Source: Beroe forskalii
Taxonomy: Eukaryota > Ctenophora > Nuda > Beroida > Beroidae
Length of the DNA stretch: 64,000 bases
Direction of reading: 5' to 3'
NCBI GenBank assembly: GCA_011033025.1
Contig: WFMF01000158.1
Coordinates: 124,001-188,000, forward strand
Both the position numbers and the translations under genes were made by a program. Below the pieces are notes generated by a model that searched no databases, was not told the DNA's origin, and was given only the letters and a program-made list of their open reading frames with translations. Shown here in pieces: positions 43,573 to 55,410 of this stretch (position 1 is the stretch's first letter; each line of letters starts with the position of its first letter).

Positions 43573-46500
43573 CTCAGTGAAGATCTTGACGAGTCTCTCT
43601 GAGTGTGTCTCCCGCAGAGACAGATATTCGTTCCACCACTGTTTCGAGTACATGAGGAAGAGGCGCTCCCGTTCCAGCTTCCTGTCGTGTTCCATGCTCA
43701 GCTGACTCTTCAGAACCTCACCCGGAATCTTCTTACGCAGACCCGGCAACACTCGGATTCTGATAGTTATCACATAAGCACATAGTGGTAGTGCGGCATG
43801 GAAAAGCGTGATGTCATGGCAATGCGTGATGTCATGGCAAAGCGTGATGTCATGGAAACGCGCAAAATGGCATTGTGCAACAATGGGAGTGTGCAGTGTG
43901 CACCTTGCGCCTAAGATGTAGCCACTGAGTACTCAAAAGTCACAGTACCTGATGGTAAGGAGACCGACTGAGACCCCACAGTCCGACTTGGTGCCCGTGA
44001 TCTCCTGGTTGAGCTTCAGCCCCTCGCCCTGATCCAAACATCTCCTCCAGTCCACCACACTACTTCCTGATTTGATATGCACTTTGAGACTTCACAGCTT
44101 ACACTCTTTAAAAAGACGTAGCTTTCGTTGTGAGAGTAAGTGAGAAACACGAATAGTAAGTAGTCAGAAAACTTCACATTTTTACTCGTGTAGCTTTATA
44201 ACAACATTTCCGGACGAGAACCAGGCGGTAGATATTTTGTCATTGTAACAGCGTAATGCAGAATGTTGATAACGTTTAACTTCCTGGTATTTTTCACGAG
44301 CAGGTTAACACTTAACAACTAACCTAGGAGTTGTTTATTTCCAGCATGAGAGGTTCTGACCAGGGTTAGGAGCAGTTTACTCTGGCATGTCAGTAATGAA
44401 CCTGAGATGTTATTGAAGGCAGTTAATTAATAACTTGAATACAAAACAAGAGCCGAGAGATCAGCTACAGAAACCTGATAATTACCTAAAGGAGCCAGGG
44501 CCTGTGTGTGTAACAAGGAGAAATTACCAGGTTCCTGACTCCTTCACACACCCAAGACACGAGGAGTACCTACATTCTTACATTGCTTTGTGGTTTGAAA
44601 TGTGCTATTGAACAGATAGCTTTGTTCATCTTATTATACAACAAATAAAATATCGAGTTTACAATAAAGCCAATCCTCATTAAGTGACTGGGCAATTGCA
44701 AATACCCCCTAGAACACTCGACACACCCCAGTGTGTAGTATTCATCAACTCCTCTACCTCTCATACTCTCATAGGGACAAATGACTGCGAAACATCATAT
44801 ACAAGGCGTATACAAACAAGGCGTATACAACAGGCAGTTTGCAGTTTAATAAATGATCATTTGTAACAGCTCCCCTAGCACAGATCAAGAGTTATTGCAA
44901 ACTGTGTTATTTGTATTCTGTACGTCTAGGTGTATACAGACCTTGCTTCTCAACTTGATCTACGCAGAAGTAGAAGGTATCTTCGAAAGGGGGGTCACAG
45001 CACGCAGATACAGGCTTCCCACTCGTTCTCTTACCTGCCCATGATGTGCTAAATTTAGTAACTAAAAATAAACTAACTGAAGAGAAAAGAGAGTGAAGGA
45101 ATCCAGGGAATTCGTGGAATTCCATACATATCTCAAAGTTAAACAGTTAGTTATAAACGAGTTTTGTTATCAGTAGGAATACCCTCAGGATTCTTACTGC
45201 TCCCTGAGCATTCCTCAGAACTCTCACCTTACCAGAGAAGGCAAGTAATTGAGGTCTAATCTATGAATTTAGACCTTAGAATCTTCCAGTTTACTTCAAA
45301 CAAAGCGCGTTCATGACGTAGAACTTAGTTTTGCTTCAAACTATCTATCTAGATCTAATAGAAACTTGGCGTTTAGAAAGATATAAAAGTCTGTCTGGAC
45401 ATTGCTAACCAAGACACAGCGCGTGGATCTGGATAGTTGCTCCTTCGTTGTTCTCCATGTCGTCTATAAAGGCACGACCTTGCGTTATGGCAACTTGTAG
45501 GAAGCGACGACCGCTCGACTCTAACTCTGCGAGAGGAACATAGTGATTCTGACTTGATTTGCACGTCATGTGTTTCAGATCAAATGGTTATTAACAAGCA
45601 TATATTCATAAGCTTCATTTAATTCGTCATTACTCATTTCACTGATACATTTGCTGATAAGTTAATGGACGCAGCATGATTTCAATCTAACAGCAGTAGA
45701 CGGTATGTAACTAATAACTTATGTTTCAACTTTTCAAGTGCTGACTATATAATCTAATCTAACGATGTATCTAATCTACGATCTAGGTAGTGATGTAAAG
45801 AACAGTGCTTTAGATTTCATCAACCTGAAGGAACTTGATTTGAGCTATCATTCTCCTCCTCCACCATTAGTCCAGGTTTCTCATTGAGGGAAGTGCTTTT
45901 AAGGTCCGATACTACTTGCTGCACAATGTTATCCCTGTTGTGTAGACATTGGTGATTGGTGACATGTGCTTAATGAAGTACTCTTTAAGGGCTTAGCTTA
46001 TGGAGATAGACATATTGCTACTGATCACTAAACTGTCGAAATTTGAAAGAGGCAGCACTGCGTTGTGACTTGTAATTATTGAATACCGTCATTCGTTTTG
46101 AAATTCAGCACGTTGCCATGAGTGATATTTTCAGCCCTATGATCAGACTCCTCAGCTCCTAACCCACTTACACCCGCATGCACAATTTTTTCCCTCTCCA
46201 ATTGCGTTTTTGTTTTACAAAAAGGCAAATGAGAGGGTTAGCAGAGATCGTGGTTTGGAGGATTTTGGAAGAATTTGTGTATACTACCTTTATCAGTACT
46301 GTAATTCTGAAAAGTGCCCGGGTGGGGGAGAAATCTCCACAAATGGGGGAGAAATCTCCACAAATGGGGGAGAAATTTCCACAAATGGGGGAGAAATTCC
46401 ACAAATGGCGTAAGAAATCATGCAACTGCTCCTTTATAATATCAGTCAAGTCGGGGTATTTTGGAGTTTTTGGTGTAGTGGCATCGAGTGAAACTGTACA

Positions 46501-49500
46501 CTGTGGTTAGCTGACAGGAATTTGGGTTCAATGCTCAGGTCATTCTAAATTTGAAATTGATTCTTTTTAAAACTTTAAAACCTTGCTAGATCGATTTCAT
46601 TGCATCTTTTCACGATAAAATAATGAATTCAAAATATTTATCGATTTTCACAATTTCGATTGGAGTTTGAAACATTTAGTCTTTTTTCAGCTTGAGTATC
46701 TATAAACTGACAATGGATTAATGATTTGAGACTTGACTGCGACGATGGATCATGACGATTGGTCCAAGGAATTGATTAGAAGCTATCCCCGTTATTATAT
46801 ACAAATCTGCAATCTTTTCCATTCCGGTACCTGCCCATCATTTCTATTTTCATGTTTATTGACCTCTTGAATTCATGCAAAATGCAAAAGATGCAACAAT
46901 AAGGTGCGACGGCTTAATATCAACAGCAAAGAAAATGTAACGTGTAACAAAAATGAACCCCCTGCTTATGAAACTGGGGACGGCGCGCAACAAACGAATC
47001 TTCAAAGAGTTGTACGAATTGTGGTGATTGCGCGCGCGTAGATTTCGCCACGTGCATCCGGACCGATCATTTGCCCACGTGCATGCGCGCGCTAAATCAA
47101 GCACATAGGAGAGGGAAATTAAGCGCCTGCATACAGAAACAATGGAAAACAAAGAAAAGCACCGGCAGGCGCATTTCTTGTTTCCTGTTCCCAATCGCGT
47201 TTTTGTTTTACAAAAAGGCATTGAGAAAAGGTTAGCAGAGATCGTGTTTTGTGGGGTTTGTGTATATACTATATACTACCTTTACGCGTACTGTTAAATC
47301 TAAATAGGTGGTGTGCTGCGCGCGACCAAATTTGGTATGCGTGTATGTGTGTACGTATGCTCCATTTTCAAGCATCCAACTGCTCCTTTATAATATCACT
47401 CGCGCCAATATAGCTTGGTAAAGCGGCATACTGTCACTGTGCACTGCAGCTAGATTACAATTATTCGGGTTCAATGCTCTGTTCATCCTAATGTTGAAAC
47501 TTGATTCTCTTTTTAAAATCTTCGTCATCCTTCAATTCCATCAAACTGTTCAATGATAGAAGGTGCATGAATGTCTTTCGATTTTCTTGGAATCTTCCAT
47601 CAAATTGTGTCTTTTTATTGGTTTCAATTAAATTATCATTTTTCTTTAAGCAGGAGGCAATAATTGACAATGAGCAATAAAGTTCGATCATGATTCGATC
47701 AATGATGATTGACCTTAGCAACTTCGCTGAAGAAAGAAAGTAAGAGATGAAAATTTTTCCAGTATCAAATAATAAATGTAACAAATGTAACAAATGAAGA
47801 AATCTGCATCTTTAATCTTGGCTAATAATCCTTTTTTCATCTTCAAGTTGGCACAGTTGATCCTAAAATCACAAATTTTGACGCCAAGGAAGAAGCATTT
47901 GCTTGAATATCTATCTAATAGTCGCCATGAGTATTGAGCAATCTTCGATCAAGTGAGATCTGGCAGTGGTATCTGAGCAACATAACATCAAAATGCAGAA
48001 ATTTGTAAGGACAGAAAATAATGTGATTACGTATGATACCATTTCATCAATGAAACCCCTTAATGCGCAACGTTTGATATGGACACGAGACGTCACACAA
48101 AAACTCAAAAGGAAAACCAAGAATGAATGCGTACGCGCGCCGACAGATCATGGTGTTCATGAATTAATTTGCGCACGTAAACTGCACGTGCAACTGGTGG
48201 TCACATGAACCTCATTGTAATTCATGGAATTTAAGCGATCACATGAAGTTACAGAAAAAGAGCGCCATTACTGTTTTCAGTTTATACTTACGAATGGAAT
48301 ATTTATAACATTGATTCAATAATATTATCATTGCGATGTGACAATTGATATAGATATAGATAAGCGTTTATCGTCAACTCAACCTGTCAGTAAGCGAGAT
48401 GGACAATGGCCGACGGCGTGTTTTAATGACAGCGTGTTTAATAATGTCAGCCCCGGGGAACAGGAAATTAAGCGCTTGCATACGGAATCAACAGGCAAAA
48501 GAAATATGCCTGCAGGCGCATTTCTTGTTTCCTGTTATGAGCCTGAACAAAACATGCAACAGATGATAACTTATCAGGAGGATAGCAATACGCCAATACA
48601 ATGGCTCCCTCTGTCTCGTCAACAAGTATTGCGCCTGCCGGCGCATTTCTTGTGCCCTTTGTTCCCGTATGCAGGCGCTTAATTTCCTGTTCCCCGGGGC
48701 TGGTATAAAAACACGCCGTCATTTGATGGTCGACCATTGTCCGTCTCATTTACTGACATGATGAGTTGACGATAAAACACTACTATCAAGTATGCCATCA
48801 CTTAATACCAAAGGGCAAAGCACCAAAATCATTGAATCAATTTTTATAAATATTTCATTCATAAGTATGGACTGAAAACAATAATTATGCTTGTTTTCTC
48901 TAACATCGGCGAGCGCTTAAATTTCATGAAACAATTAAGTTCATGCGTGATCACAAATCACACGATGCATTTTATGCGCGCGCAACACCAGCTGTCGTTC
49001 TGTTTGCGCGCAACACCTACATGTTCTGTTTACGCGCGTACCCATTCATTCTTGGTTGTTTCCTTTTGAGTTTTGTGCGACATCTCGTGCTCACATCAAG
49101 CGTTGCACATTATCAAGCGTTTCCATATTAATGACAATAATCATATCATTCGAAATCGCATTATTTTCTGTCCTTGCAAGTTTCTGCAGTTTGAGTCTGT
49201 GTTGCTCAGCTATCACAGTCAGAGCTCACTTCAAAGTAAAAGCTTGATCGAGGATTTCTCTTGGTGACTATGGATATTCAACCAAATACAATGTAATTCC
49301 TGGGCGTTGAAATTTGTGATGTTATTGAGATCAACTGTGCCAACTTGCAGATAAAGTGAAGGATTACTAACCAAGATTGATGATTCAGGTATCGTCAATT
49401 CATCAGGTACCGGGAAAAAATTTCATCTCCTACTTTCCTCAGCACAATTGGTAAGGTCAATCATCATTGATCGAACTCAAATTGCTCATTGCCAATTGTC

Positions 49501-50159
49501 AACTGCTCAAAGAAAAATGTTAATTTGATTGAAACCCAATCAAAATTTGATGGAGATTCCCAAGAAAATCGATAAACAATCAAGCACCTCTTGTCATTGA
49601 CAAGTTTGATGAAATTAAAGAATGATGAAGTTTTCGAAAAAGAATCAATTTCCAAGTTTCAACATTAGGAACGACAGAGCATTGAACCGGAATACCTGTA
49701 AGCTAGCGGCTGCAGTGCACACTGAACAGTATGCCATTACACCAAGCTATATTGGCACGAGTGATATTATAAAGGAGCAGTTGATCGAAAAAGTGACATA
49801 CGACCAACGAACAAATTCGGTCGCGCGCAGCACACCACCTATTTCAGAATTAACAGTACGCATAAAGGTAGTATACACACAACCCCCACAAAACACGATC
49901 TCTGCTAACCTTTTCACAATGCCTTTTTGTAAAACAAAAACGCAATTGGGAAAGAAAAAAATCAGTTTAATCGTACATGAGGTGCCCCCAGTTCACCGAG
50001 CATCACTCCATACCTTGATATGTTAAGTATGACGTCATCTTTGTCCTGACTCCTCAGGGCCCTGTCTATCCGTTCAGTGATGCCGGTGCTCGTCAGGTGA
50101 TGCTGGATGAGACCTTTCAGAGCCGTTATCTTATCTTCTGGGTGGGTAGTACTCGACAT
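43573..50159 (-). CDS. CEP76, N-terminal half (six exons found)
   Basis: Centrosomal protein of 76 kDa, a centriolar protein that limits centriole reduplication. Exons on the minus strand: 50159-50014 (start MSSTTHPEDK), 45934-45825, 45526-45410, 45034-44942, 44066-43949 and 43759-43573. All borders are AG/GT and the phases join without a break (771 nt, 257 codons). Diagnostic similarity: exon 1 matches the family N-terminus; RRFLQVAITQGRAF matches RRYLYLQV..GKAF; SGKPVSACCDPPF matches the SKPVPCACEPDF block of the C2 domain; the last exon has ERERLFLMYSKQWWNEYL, matching the family's ERLFLVYAKQWWREYL. A block of roughly 30-45 residues of the C2 region between the 44942 and 44066 exons was not found. 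Nor was the transglutaminase-like C-terminal half (human protein about 659 residues). The missing exons lie left of 43573, in a very long intron, or are lost. Introns hold E2 and other elements. Confidence 0.85.
46191..47187 (+). mobile_element. E2 element, copy 2 (in CEP76 intron 1)
   Basis: Same plan as copy 1: CCCTCTCCAATTGCG left end, five units of TGGGGGAGAAATCTCCACAA (46322-46410), the Pol III box block, GGAGAGGGAAATTAAGCG (about 47109), and stem GCGCCTGC/GCAGGCGC. It abuts copy 3 head-to-tail with no intervening sequence. Confidence 0.7.
46471..46534 (+). promoter_or_regulatory. Pol III type-2 promoter boxes conserved in E2
   Basis: TGGTGTAGTGG (46471-46481) fits the A box TRGYNNARNNG and GGTTCAATGC (46525-46534) fits the B box GGTTCRANNC. 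Matching pairs occur in all four copies: 40641-40651/40694-40703, 47416-47426/47468-47477, and on the minus strand 49744-49734/49688-49679. The 52-54 bp spacing and the preserved boxes amid otherwise diverged sequence suggest a captured tRNA-like or SINE head. Confidence 0.45.
47188..48537 (+). mobile_element. E2 element, copy 3 (left arm of giant inverted repeat)
   Basis: Begins TTCCCAATCGCGTTTTTG directly after copy 2. The internal tandem array is lost. It carries the Pol III boxes (47416-47477) and ends with GAACAGGAAATTAAGCGC and the GCAGGCGCATTTCTTG stem. Confidence 0.7.
48622..49962 (-). mobile_element. E2 element, copy 4 (right arm)
   Basis: Same order as copy 3 on the opposite strand, from AATTGGGAAAGAAA at the 49.96-kb end to the GCGCCTGCCGGCGC stem at about 48.63 kb, with Pol III boxes at 49744-49679. 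Confidence 0.7.
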
Positions 50160-50917
50160 CGCCCTACGAACATCAGAACATTGAGTGGTGAATGGTGATT
50201 AGGAAGAGGAGCAACGCTCAGTCGTCGTTACTTTATTATTCAGGAGAGGAGATTAACGCTGTAGTAACCAGTAGTAGGAATGTGAATTATGAATTTCTAA
50301 ATTAAAGAATTGCGGCAGGTATATTACTATATTAGGTATAATATTGAAAAACTGAAATTTTGCGACTTTGCGAATTATTCCCATTATAGTAGGAACTTCC
50401 GGAAAAATGCGTGATGATGCTTCATTTGAATTATATTCATTAGTCATTAGTCAGTGGAAACAACGGATAGTTTTCAGAAATAGCTTTATAATTAAAATCA
50501 GAAAGTCAGGTTCGGACAAAATTTTAAGTTTTACATTGTACGAGTAATTCAATATTTCGATCATATGAAATGATACGAGAAACAACAATACCCTTCAGTA
50601 CAACGACATTTGCTTAGTAAAACAGAGTCTATCATAACAATACCTACCTAATTAATCATGAAGACATGAAATACATCAAACAGCCAAAATACAATATGTA
50701 CACAATAGGCAAACAATAGGCAAACAGAAGTTTGCGTGTTCAAACTTTTTCAAATTCATAGAATCTTTAAAAGTTAGATAGTTTAAAGATTTACCAAATT
50801 TCATTCAGTATTAACCAGGGAACAATTAATAACGGTAATAATCATAATTCGATATTTTCATCAGCTATCAATGACAAGCTTGAAATCAGATAGTAAGGTC
50901 TCTGAATATTTAAATCT
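50160..50917. other. Intergenic space between CYB561 and CEP76
   Basis: About 760 bp between the cytochrome b561 stop and the CEP76 start. It must hold the CEP76 promoter and the cytochrome b561 3' UTR. No X-box or TATA that I would defend; AT-rich. Confidence 0.4.
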
Positions 50918-53260
50918 CTACTTGGCTGCCTCTCGCTTGGCCCTCCTGGCAGCACGTCTTGCGTCTTTGTCTTCACCCTCACCGTCCGCTGCAGCTGCTT
51001 GGTCCTCAAGAAGACCTTTAGTCTCGCCCTGCGTGGTTAATCAATCATTATCCATTATTATTTGGACGATTTACTTCGGGTTTCGTAACATCAGGTTTTG
51101 TAACACCATAAGGTTTTGTAACATCATTAATAATGTTACAAAAAGTGGGGTTAATTAAATCGTCTTAAATCCTCACGATAGGTACTGCTTTCATTGACAA
51201 TCCAATTTACATGATATAGATTGATAATATCTAAGAAAGTAAGAAGCATGTCATAAGTGTAAAAGTCTAAAGAAGTAAGTTGATAAGTCAGGTACCTCAT
51301 TCCTGATGCTGGACCCGGCAGTTAAGATGTACACGATGATCAGGGCCCAGATAAACACGAATATTCCCAGCACATTGTAGGAAAGCTCGTGGGCAGACTT
51401 AGGGGCTGGGGCCCTGCAGACCACAACTTGTTATTAAGTGGCAGCAGTGACGAATGCTAGATAATATATTGATATAAACTAACAGTACGCTGGAAATCGA
51501 TGATCCCAAATTTACGTCTCGCTTACTAGTATAATTACTTCAGCATATCAGTAATTTTATCAGTCATTTCTAAAGTTAAACACAAACTAGTCACAACTCA
51601 CATCCAGACATTTCTCAAGTTAAACACAAACCAGCCACAACTCACATCCAGACATATTGCTCCTGCAAGCCAGTAGTGATAGTAGCCACAATGACGACCA
51701 CCATGCCGACACCTAGGGCAACATGCCACGGCTTGTAGACCTTCCTGTCGGAGAACTCTACTCCTGGCTTGATGAAGTCTTGGAATACTACTATACCTCC
51801 GATCAGCTGAAACATGATGGTAACATGGTGGGTTGAGTTAGACTACTCCGTGTAGCATAGCTACTGTTATATTTTATAAGTTCATTTGCTCTGGACTTCA
51901 TTAAAAGAAAAGATATAACATGACTCATCAACTACCTGGGCCGCTAGCAGGATCAGGCAGATCATGCCCAGCCAGGAGTGGATGGAGTTGAATATATGAC
52001 ATGAGTTGGCATTACCTGGGCCGCTAGCAGGATCAGGCAGATCATGCCCAGCCAGGAGTGGATGGAGTTGAATATATGACATGAGTTGGCATTACCTGGG
52101 CCGCTAGCAGGATCAGGCAGATCATGCCCAGCCAGGGAGTGGATGGAGTTGAATATATGACATGAGTTGGCATTACCTGGGCCACTAGCAGGATCAGGCA
52201 GATCATGCCCAGCCAGGAGTGGATGGAGTTGAATATATGACATGAGTTGGCATTACCAGGGCCACTAGCAGGATCAGGCAGATCATGCCCAGCCAGGAGT
52301 GGATGGAGTTGAATATATGACATGAGTTGGCATTACCTGGGCCGCTAGCAGGATCAGGCAGATCATGCCCAGCCAGGAGTGGATGGAGTTGAAGTCTGTG
52401 TACCCTTGCTCGTGGTGGAACTGGAATATGGCCACGGTACCCACGATAACACAGATCGCTGCCACAGCGTTCAGACCGGCGTGGAGGTACTTCTTCACGC
52501 GGTGAGTGAAAGGCATCACTTTAAACGCGATCAGTCCTGAAACATGAACATGGTAACGGCATCACTTTAAACGCGATAAGTCCTGAAACATGCACATGGT
52601 TAGGCATCACTTTAAACGCGATCAGTCCTGAAACATGTACATGGTTACGGCATCACTTTAAACGCGATAAGTCCTGAAACATGCACATGGTTACGGCATC
52701 ACTTTAAACGCGATCAGTCCTGAAACATGTACATGGTTACGGCATCACTTTAAACGCGATCAGTCCTGAAACATGTACATGGTTACGGCATCACTTTAAA
52801 CGCGATATGTCCTGAAACATATACATGGTTACCAACTGGTTACTGCTATAAATGAGCGAAAATAGGCGGATTAGCAATTTAGAACAAGAAAGCATAACGA
52901 TTCACTGAAGTGAGTTGGGCCCAAAATACTTCTTCACATCAAACTTGCAACTCAATGTCATTAGAATTGCTGATATTTCAGATTTGATCATATTTTTAAC
53001 TAGCAAGGCATATTCATGAGACCTATTATCGTTACAAGGAGAAGGTAGAGTTGATATTAGGACAATACCATACCATGGCCCATGAAGAAGATGAATCCAA
53101 TGATCATGAAGAGCGGATGGTAGTTGAACTTGTTGATATCACCCTTTTTCCAGCTCAGCACACCATCGACCGTCCCATTGAAGGTGACCCAGACACCCAC
53201 TAGAATGACGCACAAACACGCGAATATCTCGAAAGTTAGCAGCGGAAGGTGGGAGATCAT
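50918..53260 (-). CDS. Cytochrome b561 (complete, five exons)
   Basis: A diheme transmembrane oxidoreductase that passes electrons from cytosolic ascorbate across vesicle or endosomal membranes to ascorbate radical or ferric iron. Exons: 53260-53074, 52536-52337, 51806-51646, 51413-51296 and 51028-50918. They total 777 nt (258 residues plus stop), all with AG/GT borders and consistent phases. The ATG at 53260 sits in a good context (CTCCGCCATGA). Six hydrophobic segments are visible. All four heme-ligand histidines are present: NYHPLFM, KYLHAGLN, SIHSWLG and KPWHVALG. The product ends in a charged tail (RRAARRAKREAAK). Length is normal for the family. Oddly, the acceptor and donor edges of exon 2 and the donor of exon 3 are copied repeatedly into the adjacent introns (separate entries). 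Confidence 0.95.
51586..51660. repeat. Duplicated exon 3 donor region of CYB561
   Basis: AAACACAAAC...CACAACTCACATCCAGACAT occurs twice, about 45 bp apart. On the minus strand each copy contains the end of exon 3 and the GAT|GTGAGTTGTG donor. The exon-proximal copy is at 51646; the other lies in the intron at about 51602. Confidence 0.8.
51937..52385. repeat. 80-bp array copying exon 2 3' edge and splice donor
   Basis: Six head-to-tail units. Read on the minus strand each contains the last ~60 bases of CYB561 exon 2 (ending CTGGCTGGGCATGATCTGCC...GCGGCCCAG) followed by a donor, GTAATGCCAACTCATG in five units. The unit furthest from the exon has a different flank, GTAGTTGATGAGTC, probably the original intron start. 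One unit is 81 bp and two read GGCCACT for GGCCGCT. The functional exon end by position is 52337. Using a more distal donor would shift the frame, since 80 is not divisible by three. Confidence 0.95.
52512..52833. repeat. 46-bp array copying exon 2 5' edge and splice acceptor
   Basis: Seven head-to-tail units. On the minus strand each reads CATGTACATGTTTCAG|GACT then GATCGCGTTTAAAGTGATGC: the acceptor plus the first ~25 bases of CYB561 exon 2. Three units carry base changes in the exon part (ACTTATCGCG or ACATATCGCG). The acceptor joined to full-length exon is at 52537/52536. Confidence 0.95.
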
Positions 53261-55410
53261 GGCGGAGACCAGCAACTGAAGCTAACGTGGAGTTCTGAGG
53301 ACAGATAATCTAGAAGCTAATTACTACAACTGAGTTTAAAAACAGGGAGCACTCCATCTCGGGAGGGGAAGGGTGCGGTACTCTCTTGCGACATTAAAAC
53401 GCGTTTTCTTTCGTTAATAACCCTTAAAAAGCTCCTATAATGCTGCAATTTAAATATCTCATGCTCTTAATAAATCTCTCTAAAATATAGAACCTTTTAT
53501 TAGCAGTAATTAATGAGAGTTTTATAATTAGACATTCGAGAAAATAAAAATGTATCAATAAATGAGAAAGGAGATAGGTCTTCAACAGATAATTTCGGAT
53601 AACTTCACATACTTTGTGAATCCAAGCACAAGGAAGCTGAGAGACCACTGCTTCACTCGAATTTATTCATGATTTGGTGCAAACTTAAGGAATAACCAAA
53701 GTGATGCAGGACTCAGGAGTAAATTTGAAAAATGAGACATCGAGGAAGCTCGCTTAATTGTGGGCACTTACGTGATACACCTTACTGTCACTTCCAGGGA
53801 TGGCACCCACTTAAATCCACTAGCTTATTTCATAGGGCGATGCTGAAATTCCCTACTACTTACTTACTTAATTACTCTATTATTTTAAAAACTTGCATAG
53901 TGCCTAGTGGGGGATATGACTATCAATATACGCTAATACAGTGGTACTATTGATCTAATCGGCACAAGGAGTCAGCCTAGGGCTAATTAGCGGAACTGCC
54001 ACTTTTGTGGAGTTATAGCGTATTTCTCCACAACCAGAAATAAAATCTCGATAATAGCACGAATACACGGTACTGAAGCAAAACAAGGATGGAGAGAAAC
54101 AAGGATGAAGAGAAGTAACGCGTCCAAGAGAAAATCTTTGAAATTTTTGTCCAATGGGCCGGTTAAAGTGGGGTCGATTAAATTAGAGGCCTTTTAATTA
54201 AGGTCATATTATGAAACTTGTATTACTTGGCTCATGTACCGTTAAATTCATTTGACCGTCATTATAGAACACAGATAATGACCTAAATCATGATATTTAA
54301 TGACCAGGATATGGGTTTTTGATGCAATTTACTTCGTATAAAAGTTCGTTTTCGTGGCTATTTTTGAGCAAAAATTTCTTGGTTTGGCAACTGCTTGTAA
54401 AACTTTGTAATTGTGCATTTCAGAGGGAACAGGGTAACGATAACGACTATCTTAGTGAGTTCGATGATTTTTAAGTCTTCCTTTTTTGGCGAACAATGTT
54501 TTGCCGGATTCATGAAATGATATATCCAGCAAAACAGACGTAATGAGATACGTAAAGGAAAAGGAATACAAGGAGAGATCGCGTGCACAATATTAGACAG
54601 TTGAAGATTTTTTTGCTTTCAAAGCGATTTCAGGATCCAATGAGTTATTTGTGAAACATGGGCATACCTAATACTACGTGAAGAGTTATGATGACAATAT
54701 GTGTCCAGAGTCAAAACTTAACAATTCAATGGTAAACGGGAAAAAGTGACGATTAGAACTATCTCGACATAAAATTTAATAATTATGACCCATAATTGCC
54801 CGTTAAACTATTTATAATCTGATAAGGTCCTCGTTATTCATTTTCGACATAGTAGACTATTGATAATTGAGGCATCGAACAATATAATATGTTTTCAAAA
54901 AGAGTTACTATGTTCATATAAGAGTTTATTCAATTGTGAGCAGCTTAACAGAGCAAAAAGATTCAAATACACAACCTAATCATAACGCATTGTATGTAGC
55001 GGTGCCCAAGATATAATGAAGAAGTATGGGCGCTGGTGAACTACATCTGCTTGTTTTGTTAATTAAGAAGGTAAAAATGTACAAATTGACATAATCTACT
55101 CACTGTCTGGAGTCCCACATCACATTTCACAATCTGTTGTCGTCCACTTTTCTCCTCCGGCTTTCTTTACATATTTTCACGTTGATTGCATCAGTTTCAT
55201 GTTAAGGCTAGGTAGCAGAAACTTCTCAATAAGTCTTCTCATACGTACCCCTGTTGCACATACCATACAACTTGGTACATTTTTTTCATGACTACTTCTG
55301 AATGTTACAATCTTGTAAATGAGATGACTGCAATCATTACAGAAAATGGAAGAAAATATCATAAGCAAAATTGATGTTAGATGTACTTATTGGATTATAT
55401 GATTGCTTAC
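53261..55410. other. 5' flank of CYB561 and intergenic DNA
   Basis: No gene or element recognised in 2.1 kb. The cytochrome b561 promoter and any 5' non-coding exon should be at its left end; a possible acceptor (TTAGCTTCAG) lies 15 bp before the ATG. Around 54145-54185 GGGCCGGTTAAA...GAGGCC resembles 22148-22185. Confidence 0.4.

Larger units (their letters stand above)
47188..49962. repeat. Giant inverted repeat, ~1.35-kb arms, ~85-bp spacer
   Basis: Arms 47188-48537 and 48622-49962 are reverse complements throughout. Checkpoints: ACAAAAAGGCATTGAGAAAA versus its inverse at about 49915; AAGGACAGAAAATAATG...AAAACTCAAAAGGAAA in mirrored order; GGGGAACAGGAAATTAAGCG at both inner ends. The arms look about 80-85% identical, so this is two E2 copies tail-to-tail. 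The whole structure lies in CEP76 intron 1, ending some 50 bp from the exon 1 splice donor. Confidence 0.85.

Noticed and set aside
44474-44520. Possible 16-bp micro-exon for the missing CEP76 C2 block
   Set aside because: Borders look like AG/GT but the phase does not fit exons 4 and 6, and the peptide does not match.
51882-52323. Overlapping open frames through the 80-bp array
   Set aside because: They are read-through of repeated exon 2 edges, not separate genes; the real exon is 52337-52536.
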